A stretch of 47,783 nucleotides of DNA from Xenorhabdus stockiae (GTDB lineage Bacteria > Pseudomonadota > Gammaproteobacteria > Enterobacterales > Enterobacteriaceae): contig NZ_NJAJ01000032.1 of the NCBI RefSeq assembly GCF_002632825.1, positions 1-47,783 of the forward strand, read 5' to 3'. Positions 19,248-30,866 of this stretch are shown piece by piece. How positions within the stretch are numbered: position 1 is the first letter of the stretch; every line of letters begins with the position of its first letter. A program made the translations under genes and the position numbers. The notes beneath the pieces are model-generated. The model was not told where the DNA came from. It did no database searches and saw nothing but the letters and a program-made list of their open reading frames with translations.

Positions 19248-20273
19248 CTAGCTTTTAGGCGAACAAGTACTTCCTCGAATAAGAAGTTCTGCATCCAGTA
19301 ATCGTGAACCTTTCGAAACCATACGGCCCTGAAGCTGTTCCAGCAGCAAAAGCATTGAGTTATGCCCAATTTCATAACATGGCTGTGCCACGGTTGTCAG
19401 AGGGGGGTCGCTATATTGCGCTGTGTTGATATTATCAAAACCAATAATGGAAAGATCTTCTGGTAATTTTAACCCCATTTTTTTAGCTTGCCACATTGCG
19501 CCGATAGCCATGACATCACTATGGCAGAAAATAGCACTGGGTGGATTTCTTAGAGTGAGCAGTTTTTCTGCTAATTCAGCGCCACTTTCGTGAGTAAAAT
19601 CGCCTCTGATAATGTATTCATCCCGGATAGGCAGACCGGCACGGCGTAATGCCTGAATGTAACCCTGAAGCCGGTATTGGCACAGGGGCATTGATTCTGG
19701 GCCGGTGATACAGGCAATGCGCTTATGGCCTAGAGCTTGCAGGTGGTGCGTGGCATTGAAGGCAGAGGTCAGGTTATCAATGTGGACGGTGGGAAGTTCC
19801 AGCTCAGGCGCAAATTCGTTGGCCATCACCATAGGAGGCATATTTTTCTGTTCTTCTTTGGAAACATCGAATGGAATGTTTGAACCGAGCAGTATCATGC
19901 CATCAATGCGTTTGGTGATAAGCAGGTTAATAAAGGCATGTTCCTGCTGTTGCTGGTGTTTACAGTCACCAATCAGAACCAGATAACCATGTTGTGCTGC
20001 GGCCTCTTCAATACCACGGATAATTTCATTGAAGAAAGGGTCGCAGATATTAGGAACAATGACCAGAATTGCTCTGGATTCATTCCGTCTTAAATTTTTC
20101 GCGAGATTATGGGGATAGTAACCCACTTCCAGTACTGCATTTTCTACTTTTTGGCGGGTGTGCGCAGAAACTTTATCAGGATTCATTAGCGTTCTTGATA
20201 CAGTTGCGGTAGAAACACCCGCTACTTTGGCTACATCTTTCATTGTCGCCAATGCACAATTCTTTTTTTCCAT
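19248..20273 (-). CDS. cytR: LacI-family transcriptional repressor CytR
   Basis: Cytidine-responsive repressor of nucleoside uptake and catabolism genes, acting together with CRP. The start at 20273 gives 341 residues, the E. coli length, and has GAGGAG about seven bases upstream. The N-terminal HTH is TMKDVAKVAGVSTATVSR and the hinge KVENAVLEVGYYPH. The sugar-binding-like domain follows (VPNICDPFFNEIIRGIE, SDVMAIGAM, DLSIIGFDNI). The frame runs 32 codons further upstream into an ERIC; that part is not family-like. The ERIC begins 38 bp upstream of the start. Confidence 0.96.
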   Translation of the reverse strand: MEKKNCALATMKDVAKVAGVSTATVSRTLMNPDKVSAHTRQKVENAVLEVGYYPHNLAKNLRRNESRAILVIVPNICDPFFNEIIRGIEEAAAQHGYLVLIGDCKHQQQQEHAFINLLITKRIDGMILLGSNIPFDVSKEEQKNMPPMVMANEFAPELELPTVHIDNLTSAFNATHHLQALGHKRIACITGPESMPLCQYRLQGYIQALRRAGLPIRDEYIIRGDFTHESGAELAEKLLTLRNPPSAIFCHSDVMAIGAMWQAKKMGLKLPEDLSIIGFDNINTAQYSDPPLTTVAQPCYEIGHNSMLLLLEQLQGRMVSKGSRLLDAELLIRGSTCSPKS

Positions 20274-20311
20274 AGCCGCTCCTCGCTTTCTACTGGCAGT
20301 GAAACGATTGC

Positions 20312-20438
20312 TATACCCTTCGTCTTTCAAGTTGCCTCTTTGTTGGTTGCGCTTGCTCACCCCGGTCACATAGTTATCTATGCTCCCGGGGACTCGCTCC
20401 CTTGCCGCCGCGATGCAATTTGAAATCCATTGGGTATA
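20312..20438 (-). repeat. ERIC element (127 bp), copy 3
   Basis: Exactly 127 bp from TATACCC to GGGTATA with the standard internal blocks. It ends 38 bp upstream of the cytR start codon, so a transcript from any promoter further out carries it in the cytR leader. The strand given reads toward cytR. Confidence 0.95.
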
Positions 20439-20469
20439 TCCGTAAAGTTAAAAAATTAACGACAAAAAA

Positions 20470-20500
20470 CGCCAGCCATTTCTGTGGGGAAACGCTGGCG
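20470..20500 (-). terminator. Stem-loop, terminator of priA or structure in the cytR leader
   Basis: CGCCAGC (20470-20476) and GCTGGCG (20494-20500) form a perfect 7-bp stem with a 17-base loop. On the minus strand the stem is followed by TTTTTTG, the form of an intrinsic terminator, 190 bases past the priA stop. Since cytR lies further along the same strand, it separates priA from cytR. Confidence 0.7.
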
Positions 20501-20581
20501 GATTCGTTTTCTACAGGCATATTAATAAATCCATTTTAAACAGATTAACAGTTCAATCCGTTACTTTGTTTGCATAAAAAA

Positions 20582-20597
20582 TGTGATACGCATCATT
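20582..20597. promoter_or_regulatory. CRP-like site upstream of cytR
   Basis: TGTGA-N6-TCATT (20582-20597) in an AAATGTGAT...ATCATTT context is a good left half and a partial right half of the CRP consensus. E. coli cytR is CRP-dependent, which makes the site plausible. The terminator-like stem-loop between it and cytR complicates the reading. Apart from these two elements and the ERIC, 20274-20689 holds no gene that I see. Confidence 0.4.
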
Positions 20598-20689
20598 TCT
20601 TAGAGCTGCTTCGCAAATTAAGGAAATAAGTTTCACTGTTTTTCATGGGGTTCTGCTTAGTTTTGAATTTTTATGGCCGCGTTTTTTTA

Positions 20690-22906
<2,217 letters not shown>

Positions 22907-22957
22907 TTAATGGCAAACATATAAACAAAGAGTATCATAGCAACTCAGCAGATTTCA

Positions 22958-22986
22958 TTGCGCAATAAAACGATATTCTGTATGAT
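22958..22986 (+). promoter_or_regulatory. Sigma-70 promoter of rpmE
   Basis: TTGCGC (22958-22963), a 17-base spacer and TATGAT (22981-22986) make a good sigma-70 promoter, giving a leader of about 100 bases before the rpmE ATG. Confidence 0.65.
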
Positions 22987-23054
22987 CCGCCGCCTTTGGT
23001 ATAAAAATTACCGAACTTATTTTAATCAACACGACGTGTGGTGTCTGGCGGCAA

Positions 23055-23080
23055 TAAGGCCGGATAGCGACACGGCCTTA
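23055..23080 (+). promoter_or_regulatory. Leader hairpin before rpmE, likely L31 autoregulatory element
   Basis: TAAGGCCG (23055-23062) and CGGCCTTA (23073-23080) form a perfect 8-bp stem with a 10-base loop, ending just before the CAGAGG ribosome-binding region. A structured rpmE leader used for autogenous control by L31 is known in gammaproteobacteria; the match here is by position and shape only. Confidence 0.6.
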
Positions 23081-23095
23081 ACAGAGGTTTTCCCC

Positions 23096-23308
23096 ATGAG
23101 ACAAGGTATTCACCCTAAATACGAAGAAATTACTGCATCCTGTTCTTGCGGTAACGTTATCAAAATCAAATCTACCGGTCACGATGTGAACTTGGACGTT
23201 TGTGGTGCATGCCACCCGTTCTACACTGGTAAGCAGCGTGACGTTGCGACTGGTGGTCGTGTTGATCGCTTTAACAAACGTTTCAGCGTTCCAGGTGCTA
23301 AGAAGTAA
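23096..23308 (+). CDS. rpmE: 50S ribosomal protein L31 (zinc-binding type)
   Basis: A 70-residue L31 near-identical to E. coli ([29 protein letters not shown]). The Cys ligands CSC near residues 16-18 and CGACH near 37-41 show the zinc-containing C+ form, which is replaced by the YkgM type under zinc limitation in some relatives. L31 bridges the two ribosomal subunits. The ATG at 23096 follows AGAGG by nine bases; the open frame upstream is leader. Own promoter and terminator make it monocistronic. Confidence 0.98.
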   Translation: MRQGIHPKYEEITASCSCGNVIKIKSTGHDVNLDVCGACHPFYTGKQRDVATGGRVDRFNKRFSVPGAKK

Positions 23309-23319
23309 TTCTTACTGCC

Positions 23320-23357
23320 AACAAAAACGCCCGGTTATATGCCGGGCGTTTTTGTTT
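23320..23357. terminator. Terminator of rpmE
   Basis: ACGCCCGG (23327-23334) and CCGGGCGT (23342-23349) with a 7-base loop; A-tract before and TTTTTGTTTT after allow use on both strands. It starts 12 bases after the rpmE stop. Confidence 0.95.
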
Positions 23358-23444
23358 TAAACGAATGCAATTTTAACTGCCTGCATCTGATTGATTTCAA
23401 GTCGCAGTACAGCCTATAAACAACGACTTGAGATAAAAGAGATA

Positions 23445-23762
23445 TCAATATTCCCAAGTATCGGGATCAATCCCACACTCACGCATTATCTCTTTGGCTG
23501 CTTCAGGAATTTCATCATGACGCTCTTTGCGTAAATCGTCGTCATCAGGCAGAGGCTGTCCGGTGAATGCATGGAGAAATGCTTCGCACAGTAATTCGCT
23601 ATTTGTTGCATGACGCAGATTATTTACCTGACGGCGGGTGCGTTCATCAGTCAGTATCTTCAATACCTTTAATGGAATTGAAACCGTAATCTTTTTGACT
23701 TGTTCACTTTTTTTGCCATGTTCAGCATAAGGGCTGACATACTCACCATTCCACTCAGCCAT
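23445..23762 (-). CDS. metJ: Methionine repressor MetJ
   Basis: Ribbon-helix-helix repressor using S-adenosylmethionine as corepressor. 105 residues, as in E. coli, and almost identical: the beta strand [12 protein letters not shown] contacts the DNA major groove, and [23 protein letters not shown] forms helices A and B. Divergent from metB across a 277-bp region holding tandem met boxes, so it probably represses both directions. Confidence 0.98.
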   Translation of the reverse strand: MAEWNGEYVSPYAEHGKKSEQVKKITVSIPLKVLKILTDERTRRQVNNLRHATNSELLCEAFLHAFTGQPLPDDDDLRKERHDEIPEAAKEIMRECGIDPDTWEY

Positions 23763-23972
23763 GAGATACCTTAAATAGTTTTAAATCAAGCAATTGAAAT
23801 CAGAAATAAAAGAAATTATTTCTGAACTATGTTCGTGTCGATAATTCCGCATTTTAGCATATTTCCCCTATCGACTATATCGCTACGGTTAAGGATTTCA
23901 GAAAATATGCCCTCATCTGACATCAAAACAGGGGTAATAGACGGATTGTATTATTAAAGCGCAAATCTTTTT

Positions 23973-24004
23973 GGATGTCTAGATGTATTGACGTCTATAT
24001 TTCT
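23973..24004. promoter_or_regulatory. MetJ operator: four tandem met boxes
   Basis: Four contiguous 8-mers relate to the consensus AGACGTCT: GGATGTCT (6/8), AGATGTAT (6/8), TGACGTCT (7/8) and ATATTTCT (5/8). Tandem, directly abutting boxes are how MetJ dimers bind cooperatively. The array is 36-67 bp upstream of the metB start. The rest of 23763-24039 shows no gene. Confidence 0.87.
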
Positions 24005-24039
24005 GGAGGTTATTCTTCTGTCACTCCTAAAATACAATA

Positions 24040-25230
24040 ATGGGTAGAGCTATGGGGTTTAAACAAATAGCAGGTTGTAAACAAGCAACGGCTGCAGTTC
24101 AAAGTGGTATCAATGTTGACGAACAATATGGCTGTGTTGTTCCTCCCGTCTATCTTTCCAGTACGTATAATTTCACGGGATTTAATGAACCCAGAGCGCA
24201 TGACTATTCCCGGCGCGGTAACCCGGGGCGTGATGTTGTCCAGCAGGTTCTGGCTGAACTGGAAGGCGGTGCAGGGGCTGTGATGACCAGCAGTGGGATG
24301 TCAGCGATTCACTTGTTATGCACGGTATTCTTACAGCCGGGAGATCTGCTGGTGGCTCCCCATGATTGCTATGGCGGGAGTTATCGCCTGTTTGACAGTT
24401 TAAGTCGCCGTGGAGCCTACAATGTTATTTTTGTGGATCAGTCGGATGATGCAGCATTGAAGCAGGCTCTTGCCCAAAAGCCCAAACTGGTATTGATTGA
24501 AACACCCAGTAATCCGTTGCTGCGGATCGTGGATATCCGGTACATCTGTGAACTGGCTCGTGAAGCCGGTGCATTAACGGTAGTCGATAACACATTTCTG
24601 AGTCCCGTCTTACAGAAGCCACTGGATTTGGGGGCAGATTTGGTTATTCATTCCTGTACAAAATACCTGAATGGGCACTCTGATTTAATTGCTGGTGCGG
24701 TGGTTGCTAAAGATCCCTCTATTGCCGAGGATTTGGCATGGTGGGCGAATAATATCGGCGTAACAGGCGGGGCTTTTGACAGTTATTTGCTGTTGCGGGG
24801 AATTCGTACATTATCAGCCCGGGTACTTCTACAGCAAAATAATGCGGCTGCCATTGCGGAATATCTGCAACAACAGCCACAGGTGAAAAAACTCTATTAT
24901 CCGGGGCTGAAAGATCATCCGGGCCATGAAATAGCACGCCAACAGCAGGCCGGATTTGGTGCGATGCTGAGTTTTGAACTTGCTGGTGATGAACAAACAA
25001 TGCGTGGCTTTTTATCTGGGTTAAAATTATTTACTCTGGCCGAATCGCTGGGTGGTGTGGAATCATTGATTTCTCATACTGCAACGATGACACATGCTGG
25101 TATGTCGGCAGAAGCAAGGAAACAGGCGGGAATTACGGATTCACTTCTTCGTATCTCGGTGGGAATAGAAGACAGTCAGGATTTAATTGCTGATCTGGAT
25201 AGTGCATTTCAGGCAGCGGCAACGAGGTAA
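24040..25230 (+). CDS. metB: Cystathionine gamma-synthase
   Basis: PLP enzyme joining O-succinylhomoserine and cysteine to cystathionine. 396 residues if begun at 24040; E. coli MetB (386) starts at the Met aligned to about residue 12, so the start is uncertain and ATG 24052 is an alternative. Neither has a good Shine-Dalgarno. The PLP Lys is in HSCTKYLNGHSD (about residue 208); EQYGCVVPP and LAESLGGVESLISH are intact. One oddity: the usual RRGNPT signature reads RRGNPG (about residue 63), a Thr to Gly change at a nearly invariant position. Nine bases separate it from metL, so they form one operon. Confidence 0.97.
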   Translation: MGRAMGFKQIAGCKQATAAVQSGINVDEQYGCVVPPVYLSSTYNFTGFNEPRAHDYSRRGNPGRDVVQQVLAELEGGAGAVMTSSGMSAIHLLCTVFLQPGDLLVAPHDCYGGSYRLFDSLSRRGAYNVIFVDQSDDAALKQALAQKPKLVLIETPSNPLLRIVDIRYICELAREAGALTVVDNTFLSPVLQKPLDLGADLVIHSCTKYLNGHSDLIAGAVVAKDPSIAEDLAWWANNIGVTGGAFDSYLLLRGIRTLSARVLLQQNNAAAIAEYLQQQPQVKKLYYPGLKDHPGHEIARQQQAGFGAMLSFELAGDEQTMRGFLSGLKLFTLAESLGGVESLISHTATMTHAGMSAEARKQAGITDSLLRISVGIEDSQDLIADLDSAFQAAATR

Positions 25231-25239
25231 GCATTCATT

Positions 25240-27675
25240 ATGGTTGAACTGGCAATAGCGGGGGCGGAATCTGGCCGCCAGTTACATAAATTTGGCGGTA
25301 GCAGCCTTGCAGACGTGAAATGTTATAAGCGGGTTGCGGATATTATGGCGAACTACAGCCAGCCGGGTGATTTGATGGTGGTATCGGCGGCGGGGAGTAC
25401 GACGAACCAGCTGATTGACTGGCTGAAATTGAGCCAGAATGATCGTATTTCAGCGCATCAGGTTCAGCAGGCCTTACGGCGTTATCAGCAGGAATTAATC
25501 CGGGGATTGTTGCCAGAAGCTGCCGCCGAAACACTGATCGCAGATTTTGTTGCTGATTTGGAAAGGCTGAGTGCATTACTGGATAAACCGGTGAGTGATA
25601 TTACCTACGCTGAAGTTGTTGGTCATGGCGAAATATGGTCCGCACGCCTGATGGCCGCAGTGCTTGAATCTCAGGGTATTTCCAGCGCATGGCTGGATGC
25701 GCGTCAGTTCCTGCGGGCTGAACGGGCGGCCCAGCCGCAGGTCGATGTTATCTTATCCCAGCCTTTATTGAGCCAGTTATTAGTTGAGAATTCTGATAAG
25801 CGTCTGGTGGTGACAGGTTTCATATCCAGTAACCATAAAGGAGAAACCGTACTATTAGGGCGCAATGGCAGTGACTATTCTGCTACCCAGGTTGGGGCAT
25901 TGGCGGGTGCCAAAAAAGTGACTATCTGGAGTGATGTAGCCGGGGTTTACAGTGCTGATCCACGTAAAGTCAGCGATGCATGCCTGTTGCCATTATTGCG
26001 TCTGGATGAAGCGAGTGAACTGGCGCGTCTGGCTGCTCCTGTACTTCATACCCGAACATTACAGCCTGTTTCGCTCAGTGATATCGATTTGCAATTACGT
26101 TGCAGTTACCAACCTGAACAGGGTTCTACCCGTATTGAGCGGGTTCTGGCATCCGGGATGGGAGCAAAGATTGTAACCAGCCACGATGATGTCTGTCTGA
26201 TTGAGTTACACCTTTTTTCGTCCCTCGATTTTAAACAAACCTATAAAGATATCGACTCATTGCTGAAGCGTACCCAAATCAGGCCGTTGGCGACGGGGCT
26301 ACATACTGACTGCAATTTGATTCAGCTTTGTTATACCTCTGAAATAGTTAACAGTGCCCTTGATGTATTACAGGATGCTTCTTTGCCGGGAAAACTTTCC
26401 TTGCGTGAAGGGTTTTCGCTGGTGGCGTTGGTCGGGGCAGGAGTATGTAAAAACCCGTTACATAGCCACCGTTTTTATCAGCAGCTTAAAGACCAGCCGG
26501 TTGAGTTTATCTGGCATGCTGAAGATGATATCAGTCTGGTTGCTGTACTGCGCTTGGGTCAGACATCTCATCTGATTCAGGGATTACATCAGAGTTTGTT
26601 CCGGGCAGAAAAACAGATCGGTTTGGTTCTGTTTGGAAAAGGTAATATTGGTTCACGCTGGCTGGAGCTGTTTGCGCGTGAACAGAAAAATATCTCAGCG
26701 CGCAGTGATTTTGAATTCATTCTGGCAGGTATTGTTGATAGTCGCCGAAGCCTGCTGAATTATCAGGGGATTGATGCAAGCCGGGCATTAGCATTCTTCA
26801 ATGATGAGGCCACCACTCATGCAGATGATGAACTGTTTTTGTGGATGCGGGCACACCCTTATGATGATTTGGTCGTACTTGATGTGACGGCGAGTGAAGA
26901 GTTGGCGGGTAACTACATCGATTTTGCCAGTTATGGTTTCCATGTGATTAGCGCTAATAAGGCTGCCGGTGCCTCCGACAGTAATACTTATCGCATGATC
27001 CGGGATGCTTTTGCAAAGACTGGTCGTCACTGGTTATACAACGCAACTGTTGGTGCAGGGTTACCCATTAACTATTCTGTCAGGGACTTACGGGAAAGTG
27101 GCGATACGATCCTGTCTATCAGTGGGATTTTCTCTGGCACACTATCGTGGCTGTTCCTCCAATTTGACGGTACAGTTCCTTTCAGCGATCTGGTGGAACA
27201 GGCATGGCAACAGGGGCTAACAGAGCCTGATCCCCGCATTGATCTTTCCGGTCAGGATGTGATGCGTAAGCTAGTGATTCTGGCTCGTGAGGCTGGCTAT
27301 GAGATTGAGCCGGATCAGGTACGGATAGAGTCACTTGTACCACCAGAAGCCAGCATTGGCTCGATTGACGAGTTTTTTGAAAACAGCTCAGCTATCAATG
27401 AGCAAATGCAGAAACGGTTGGAAGCTGCGCGTGAAATGGGCATGGTACTGCGTTATGTGGCGCGCTTTGATGCCAAAGGTAAGGCTAAAGTAGGGGTAGA
27501 AGCGGTGCGTTCAGAGCATCCTTTAGCCTCGTTATTACCAGGAGATAATGTGTTCGCCATAGAAAGCCGCTGGTATCGTGATAATCCTCTGGTCATTCGT
27601 GGCCCGGGCGCAGGGCGTGATGTCACGGCCGGTGCGATTCAGTCAGATTTGAATCGTTTATCGCAACTTTTATAG
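25240..27675 (+). CDS. metL: Bifunctional aspartokinase II / homoserine dehydrogenase II
   Basis: Fusion enzyme for the first and third steps from aspartate to homoserine, methionine branch. 811 residues (E. coli MetL 810). N-terminal kinase: HKFGGSSLADVKCYKRV, NGSDYSATQVGALAGA. A degenerate ACT-like linker covers about 310-460. C-terminal dehydrogenase: NAD(P) fold VLFGKGNIGSRWLELF near 467, SANKAAGA and the catalytic GAGLPINYSVRDL region. The length and lack of a strong regulatory ACT pair fit the MetL isozyme over ThrA. Coupled to metB; metF does not follow as it does in E. coli. Confidence 0.97.
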   Translation: MVELAIAGAESGRQLHKFGGSSLADVKCYKRVADIMANYSQPGDLMVVSAAGSTTNQLIDWLKLSQNDRISAHQVQQALRRYQQELIRGLLPEAAAETLIADFVADLERLSALLDKPVSDITYAEVVGHGEIWSARLMAAVLESQGISSAWLDARQFLRAERAAQPQVDVILSQPLLSQLLVENSDKRLVVTGFISSNHKGETVLLGRNGSDYSATQVGALAGAKKVTIWSDVAGVYSADPRKVSDACLLPLLRLDEASELARLAAPVLHTRTLQPVSLSDIDLQLRCSYQPEQGSTRIERVLASGMGAKIVTSHDDVCLIELHLFSSLDFKQTYKDIDSLLKRTQIRPLATGLHTDCNLIQLCYTSEIVNSALDVLQDASLPGKLSLREGFSLVALVGAGVCKNPLHSHRFYQQLKDQPVEFIWHAEDDISLVAVLRLGQTSHLIQGLHQSLFRAEKQIGLVLFGKGNIGSRWLELFAREQKNISARSDFEFILAGIVDSRRSLLNYQGIDASRALAFFNDEATTHADDELFLWMRAHPYDDLVVLDVTASEELAGNYIDFASYGFHVISANKAAGASDSNTYRMIRDAFAKTGRHWLYNATVGAGLPINYSVRDLRESGDTILSISGIFSGTLSWLFLQFDGTVPFSDLVEQAWQQGLTEPDPRIDLSGQDVMRKLVILAREAGYEIEPDQVRIESLVPPEASIGSIDEFFENSSAINEQMQKRLEAAREMGMVLRYVARFDAKGKAKVGVEAVRSEHPLASLLPGDNVFAIESRWYRDNPLVIRGPGAGRDVTAGAIQSDLNRLSQLL

Positions 27676-27709
27676 TAATCCGCACGTTCTATCAGAATAT
27701 TTGATTTAT

Positions 27710-27744
27710 GCCTGTTCCCTCTTTTATTTTTGATTGGAGCAGGC
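27710..27744 (+). terminator. Possible terminator of metBL
   Basis: GCCTGTTCC (27710-27718) pairs with GGAGCAGGC (27736-27744), nine pairs including one G-U, around a T-rich 17-base loop. No U-run follows, so it is a weak candidate. It is 35 bases past the metL stop. Confidence 0.35.
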
Positions 27745-27902
27745 TCACGTAGCCCCCATTTACCAGCAAAAGTTCGTTGTTTTTCCTTCATTGTTGGGAA
27801 TTTTCAAAGCCAATAGTCTGACTCAGGTTAAAGAAAGTTTTGAACAAAATTTCATAAAATCCGCCCAATTTGTTTGTTTTCTGATATGAATAGTAGATTA
27901 AA

Positions 27903-28098
27903 TATACCCAATGGATTTCAAGTTGCATCGCGGCGGCAAGGGAATGACAAATTCGTCGGGAACGAATTTGCTCAGCCAAAGGCTGGCCTCCGGTGAGAGG
28001 CAGGAGCCTCTCAGTAATCCCCGGGAGCATAGATAACTATGTGACCGGGGTGAATGAGTGCAGCCAACAAAGAGGCAGCTTGAAAGGCGAAGGGTAAA
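27903..28098 (+). repeat. ERIC element, long variant with a ~69-bp internal insertion, copy 4
   Basis: The two flanks match the other ERICs: TATACCCAATGGATTTCAAG...GGCGGCAAGGGA on the left and CCCCGGGAGCATAGATAACTATGTGACC...GAAGGGTAA on the right. Between them, about 27945-28018, is an insert absent from the 127-bp copies. It folds as CAAATTCGT/ACGAATTTG (27948-27956 with 27962-27970), AGCC/GGCT and TGAGAGGC/GCCTCTCA (27994-28001 with 28006-28013). ERICs with about 70-bp insertions are known in Yersinia and relatives. It ends 32 bp before the ppc start. The rest of the 455-bp metL-ppc gap has no gene. Confidence 0.92.
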
Positions 28099-28130
28099 CA
28101 TGCATACAGCAACACAAGGTCAGGACTCAC

Positions 28131-30767
28131 ATGAATCAACAATATTCCGCAATGCGAAGTAATGTCAGTATGCTTGGTACGATACTGGGAAACACGATCA
28201 AAGAGGCTCAGGGAAAGGATATTCTTGATAAAGTTGAAACGATAAGGAAGCTATCCAAATCATCCCGTGCCGGAAATGACGCTGATCGCCAGCAACTGTT
28301 ATCGACACTGCAAAATTTATCTAATGATGAATTACTGCCGGTTGCCAGAGCGTTTAACCAGTTTCTTAATCTGGCCAATGCTGCTGAACAATATCACAGC
28401 ATCTCACCGCATGGTGAAGCAGCCAGTAACCCGGTTGCATTAGCAGCACTCTTTGAACGGCTGAAAAGTAAAAACTTCAATAATGATGATTTGGTTCAGG
28501 CGGTCAATGAACTTTCCATTGAACTGGTGCTGACCGCGCATCCGACAGAAATTGCCCGCCGCACTCTGATCCATAAACTGGTTGAAGTGAATACCTGTCT
28601 GGCACAGCTGGATCATGATGATTTGGCTGATTACGAGCATAACAATATCATGCGTCGTTTACGCCAGTTGGTTGCTCAGTCCTGGCATACTGATGAAATC
28701 CGCAAGATCCGCCCTACCCCGATTGATGAAGCCAAATGGGGTTTTGCGGTAGTGGAAAATAGCCTGTGGGAAGGTGTTCCTGCGTTTTTGCGTGAATTCA
28801 ATGAGCAATTGGAAGAATCTATCGGTTACAGCTTACCGGTAGAGTCTGTGCCAATCCGTTTTACTTCCTGGATGGGAGGCGACCGGGATGGAAATCCTAA
28901 CGTCACCGCAGAAGTTACCCGCCATGTGCTGTTACTTAGTCGCTGGAAAGCCGCTGACCTGTTTCTGAAGGATATTCAAGTTCTGGTATCCGAGCTTTCG
29001 ATGTCGGAATGCACGCCAGAGCTGCGCCAGCTGGCAGGAGGAGATGAGGTTATCGAGCCTTATCGTGAAATTGCTAAACAGTTGCGTACTCAATTAAATA
29101 ATACGCTGGCATATTTGGAAAAACGCCTTAAAGGTGAACAGGTTATTCCTCCCGCAGATTTATTGCTGCATAACGATCAATTGTGGCAGCCGCTCTATGC
29201 CTGTTACCAGTCTCTGAAAGCCTGCGGTATGGAAATTATCGCCGATGGTCAGTTGCTGGATATTTTGCGTCGTATCCGTTGTTTCGGTCTGTCACTGGTT
29301 CGCATTGATATTCGTCAGGAAAGTACCCGTCATACTGATGCTATCGCCGAGCTGACCCGATATCTGGAAATGGGCGATTATGCGAGCTGGTCAGAAACAG
29401 AGAAACAGGCCTTTTTGTTGCGTGAACTGAATTCGAAACGCCCGCTAATTCCTCGTCACTGGCAGCCAAGTGCAGAAACTCAGGAAGTATTGGAAACCTG
29501 TAAAGTCATTGCAGAATCGCCACCGGATGCGATTGCCGCCTATGTGATTTCTATGGCGAAAGTCCCTTCAGATGTACTGGCAGTGAAATTACTGCTAAAA
29601 GCTGCGGATTGTTCATTGTCATTACCTGTTGCACCATTATTTGAAACGCTTGATGACCTGAATAACGCGGAAAGTGTGATCCAGCAATTGCTCCATATCG
29701 AATGGTATCGTGAACTGATTCAGGATAAACAAATGGTCATGATTGGCTATTCTGACTCAGCAAAAGATGCGGGCGTGATGGCAGCATCGTGGGCACAGTA
29801 TCGTGCTCAGGATGCATTGATCAGAGTGTGTGAAAAAGAAGGTGTCAAACTGACACTGTTTCACGGTCGGGGAGGAACAATCGGACGTGGTGGTGCTCCG
29901 GCACATTCGGCATTACTTTCTCAGCCGCCGGGCAGCCTGAAAGGAGGGTTGCGTGTAACAGAGCAGGGAGAAATGATCCGCTTCAAGTTCGGCTTGCCAC
30001 AGGTGACGATTAGTAGTCTGGCAATGTACGCCAGCGCCATTCTGGAGGCGAACTTACTGCCACCGCCAGAGCCGAAACCTGAATGGAAGCAGATCATGGA
30101 TACGCTTTCCGATATTTCCTGTGATATGTATCGTGATTACGTCCGCGAGCAGCCGGAATTTGTGCCTTATTTCCGTTCGGCAACTCCTGAACAGGAACTG
30201 GCGAAGTTACCGTTAGGCTCTCGCCCTGCCAAACGCCGTCCGACAGGTGGAGTAGAAAGCCTGCGCGCCATTCCGTGGATTTTCGCGTGGACGCAAAACC
30301 GCCTGATGCTTCCGGCATGGCTGGGGGCAGGTGCTGCATTACAGCATGTGATAGAGGCTGATCAGCAGGATACTTTGTCGGAAATGTCCCGTGACTGGCC
30401 ATTTTTTACAACGCGTATCGCTATGCTGGAGATGGTTTTTGCCAAAGCTGATTTATGGTTGGCGGAATATTATGACCAACGTTTGGTTGATAAAAAACTG
30501 TGGCCGCTGGGTACGAAACTACGTAATCAACTTTTAGCCGATATCGAGACTGTTCTGGCTGTTTCACGTGATGGGCAACTGATGGCGGATCTACCGTGGA
30601 TAGCGGAATCCATCGCATTACGTAATGTTTATACAGACCCGCTGAATGTTTTACAGGCAGAGCTATTACAGCGTTCCCGCCAGCAGGAACAGCCTGATCC
30701 TCGCGTAGAGCTGGCGCTGATGGTAACAATAGCAGGTGTTGCGGCAGGGATGCGCAATACAGGCTAG
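28131..30767 (+). CDS. ppc: Phosphoenolpyruvate carboxylase
   Basis: Anaplerotic enzyme making oxaloacetate from PEP and bicarbonate; cytoplasmic tetramer. 878 residues (E. coli 883). The catalytic His lies in [13 protein letters not shown] (about residue 136), with [32 protein letters not shown] and the conserved C-terminal MRNTG. The allosteric Asp/malate pocket Lys and Arg residues appear retained. AGGA stands about seven bases before the ATG. The long ERIC is in its leader. In E. coli ppc-argE are neighbours; here about 2.9 kb containing metF and a GT9 gene intervene. Confidence 0.98.
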   Translation: MNQQYSAMRSNVSMLGTILGNTIKEAQGKDILDKVETIRKLSKSSRAGNDADRQQLLSTLQNLSNDELLPVARAFNQFLNLANAAEQYHSISPHGEAASNPVALAALFERLKSKNFNNDDLVQAVNELSIELVLTAHPTEIARRTLIHKLVEVNTCLAQLDHDDLADYEHNNIMRRLRQLVAQSWHTDEIRKIRPTPIDEAKWGFAVVENSLWEGVPAFLREFNEQLEESIGYSLPVESVPIRFTSWMGGDRDGNPNVTAEVTRHVLLLSRWKAADLFLKDIQVLVSELSMSECTPELRQLAGGDEVIEPYREIAKQLRTQLNNTLAYLEKRLKGEQVIPPADLLLHNDQLWQPLYACYQSLKACGMEIIADGQLLDILRRIRCFGLSLVRIDIRQESTRHTDAIAELTRYLEMGDYASWSETEKQAFLLRELNSKRPLIPRHWQPSAETQEVLETCKVIAESPPDAIAAYVISMAKVPSDVLAVKLLLKAADCSLSLPVAPLFETLDDLNNAESVIQQLLHIEWYRELIQDKQMVMIGYSDSAKDAGVMAASWAQYRAQDALIRVCEKEGVKLTLFHGRGGTIGRGGAPAHSALLSQPPGSLKGGLRVTEQGEMIRFKFGLPQVTISSLAMYASAILEANLLPPPEPKPEWKQIMDTLSDISCDMYRDYVREQPEFVPYFRSATPEQELAKLPLGSRPAKRRPTGGVESLRAIPWIFAWTQNRLMLPAWLGAGAALQHVIEADQQDTLSEMSRDWPFFTTRIAMLEMVFAKADLWLAEYYDQRLVDKKLWPLGTKLRNQLLADIETVLAVSRDGQLMADLPWIAESIALRNVYTDPLNVLQAELLQRSRQQEQPDPRVELALMVTIAGVAAGMRNTG

Positions 30768-30797
30768 TATTTCGTTTTCTTGATGAGAAAAAGGGTG

Positions 30798-30826
30798 AAA
30801 CCGGATGGGAAACTGTCCGGTTTTGC
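30798..30826 (+). terminator. Terminator of ppc
   Basis: AAACCGGA (30798-30805) pairs with TCCGGTTT (30816-30823), 10-base loop, followed by TGCTT. It starts 30 bases after the ppc stop. Confidence 0.8.
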
Positions 30827-30866
30827 TTATTGTATCGGTAGTCCATTCAAACATAAATTACAGGGA

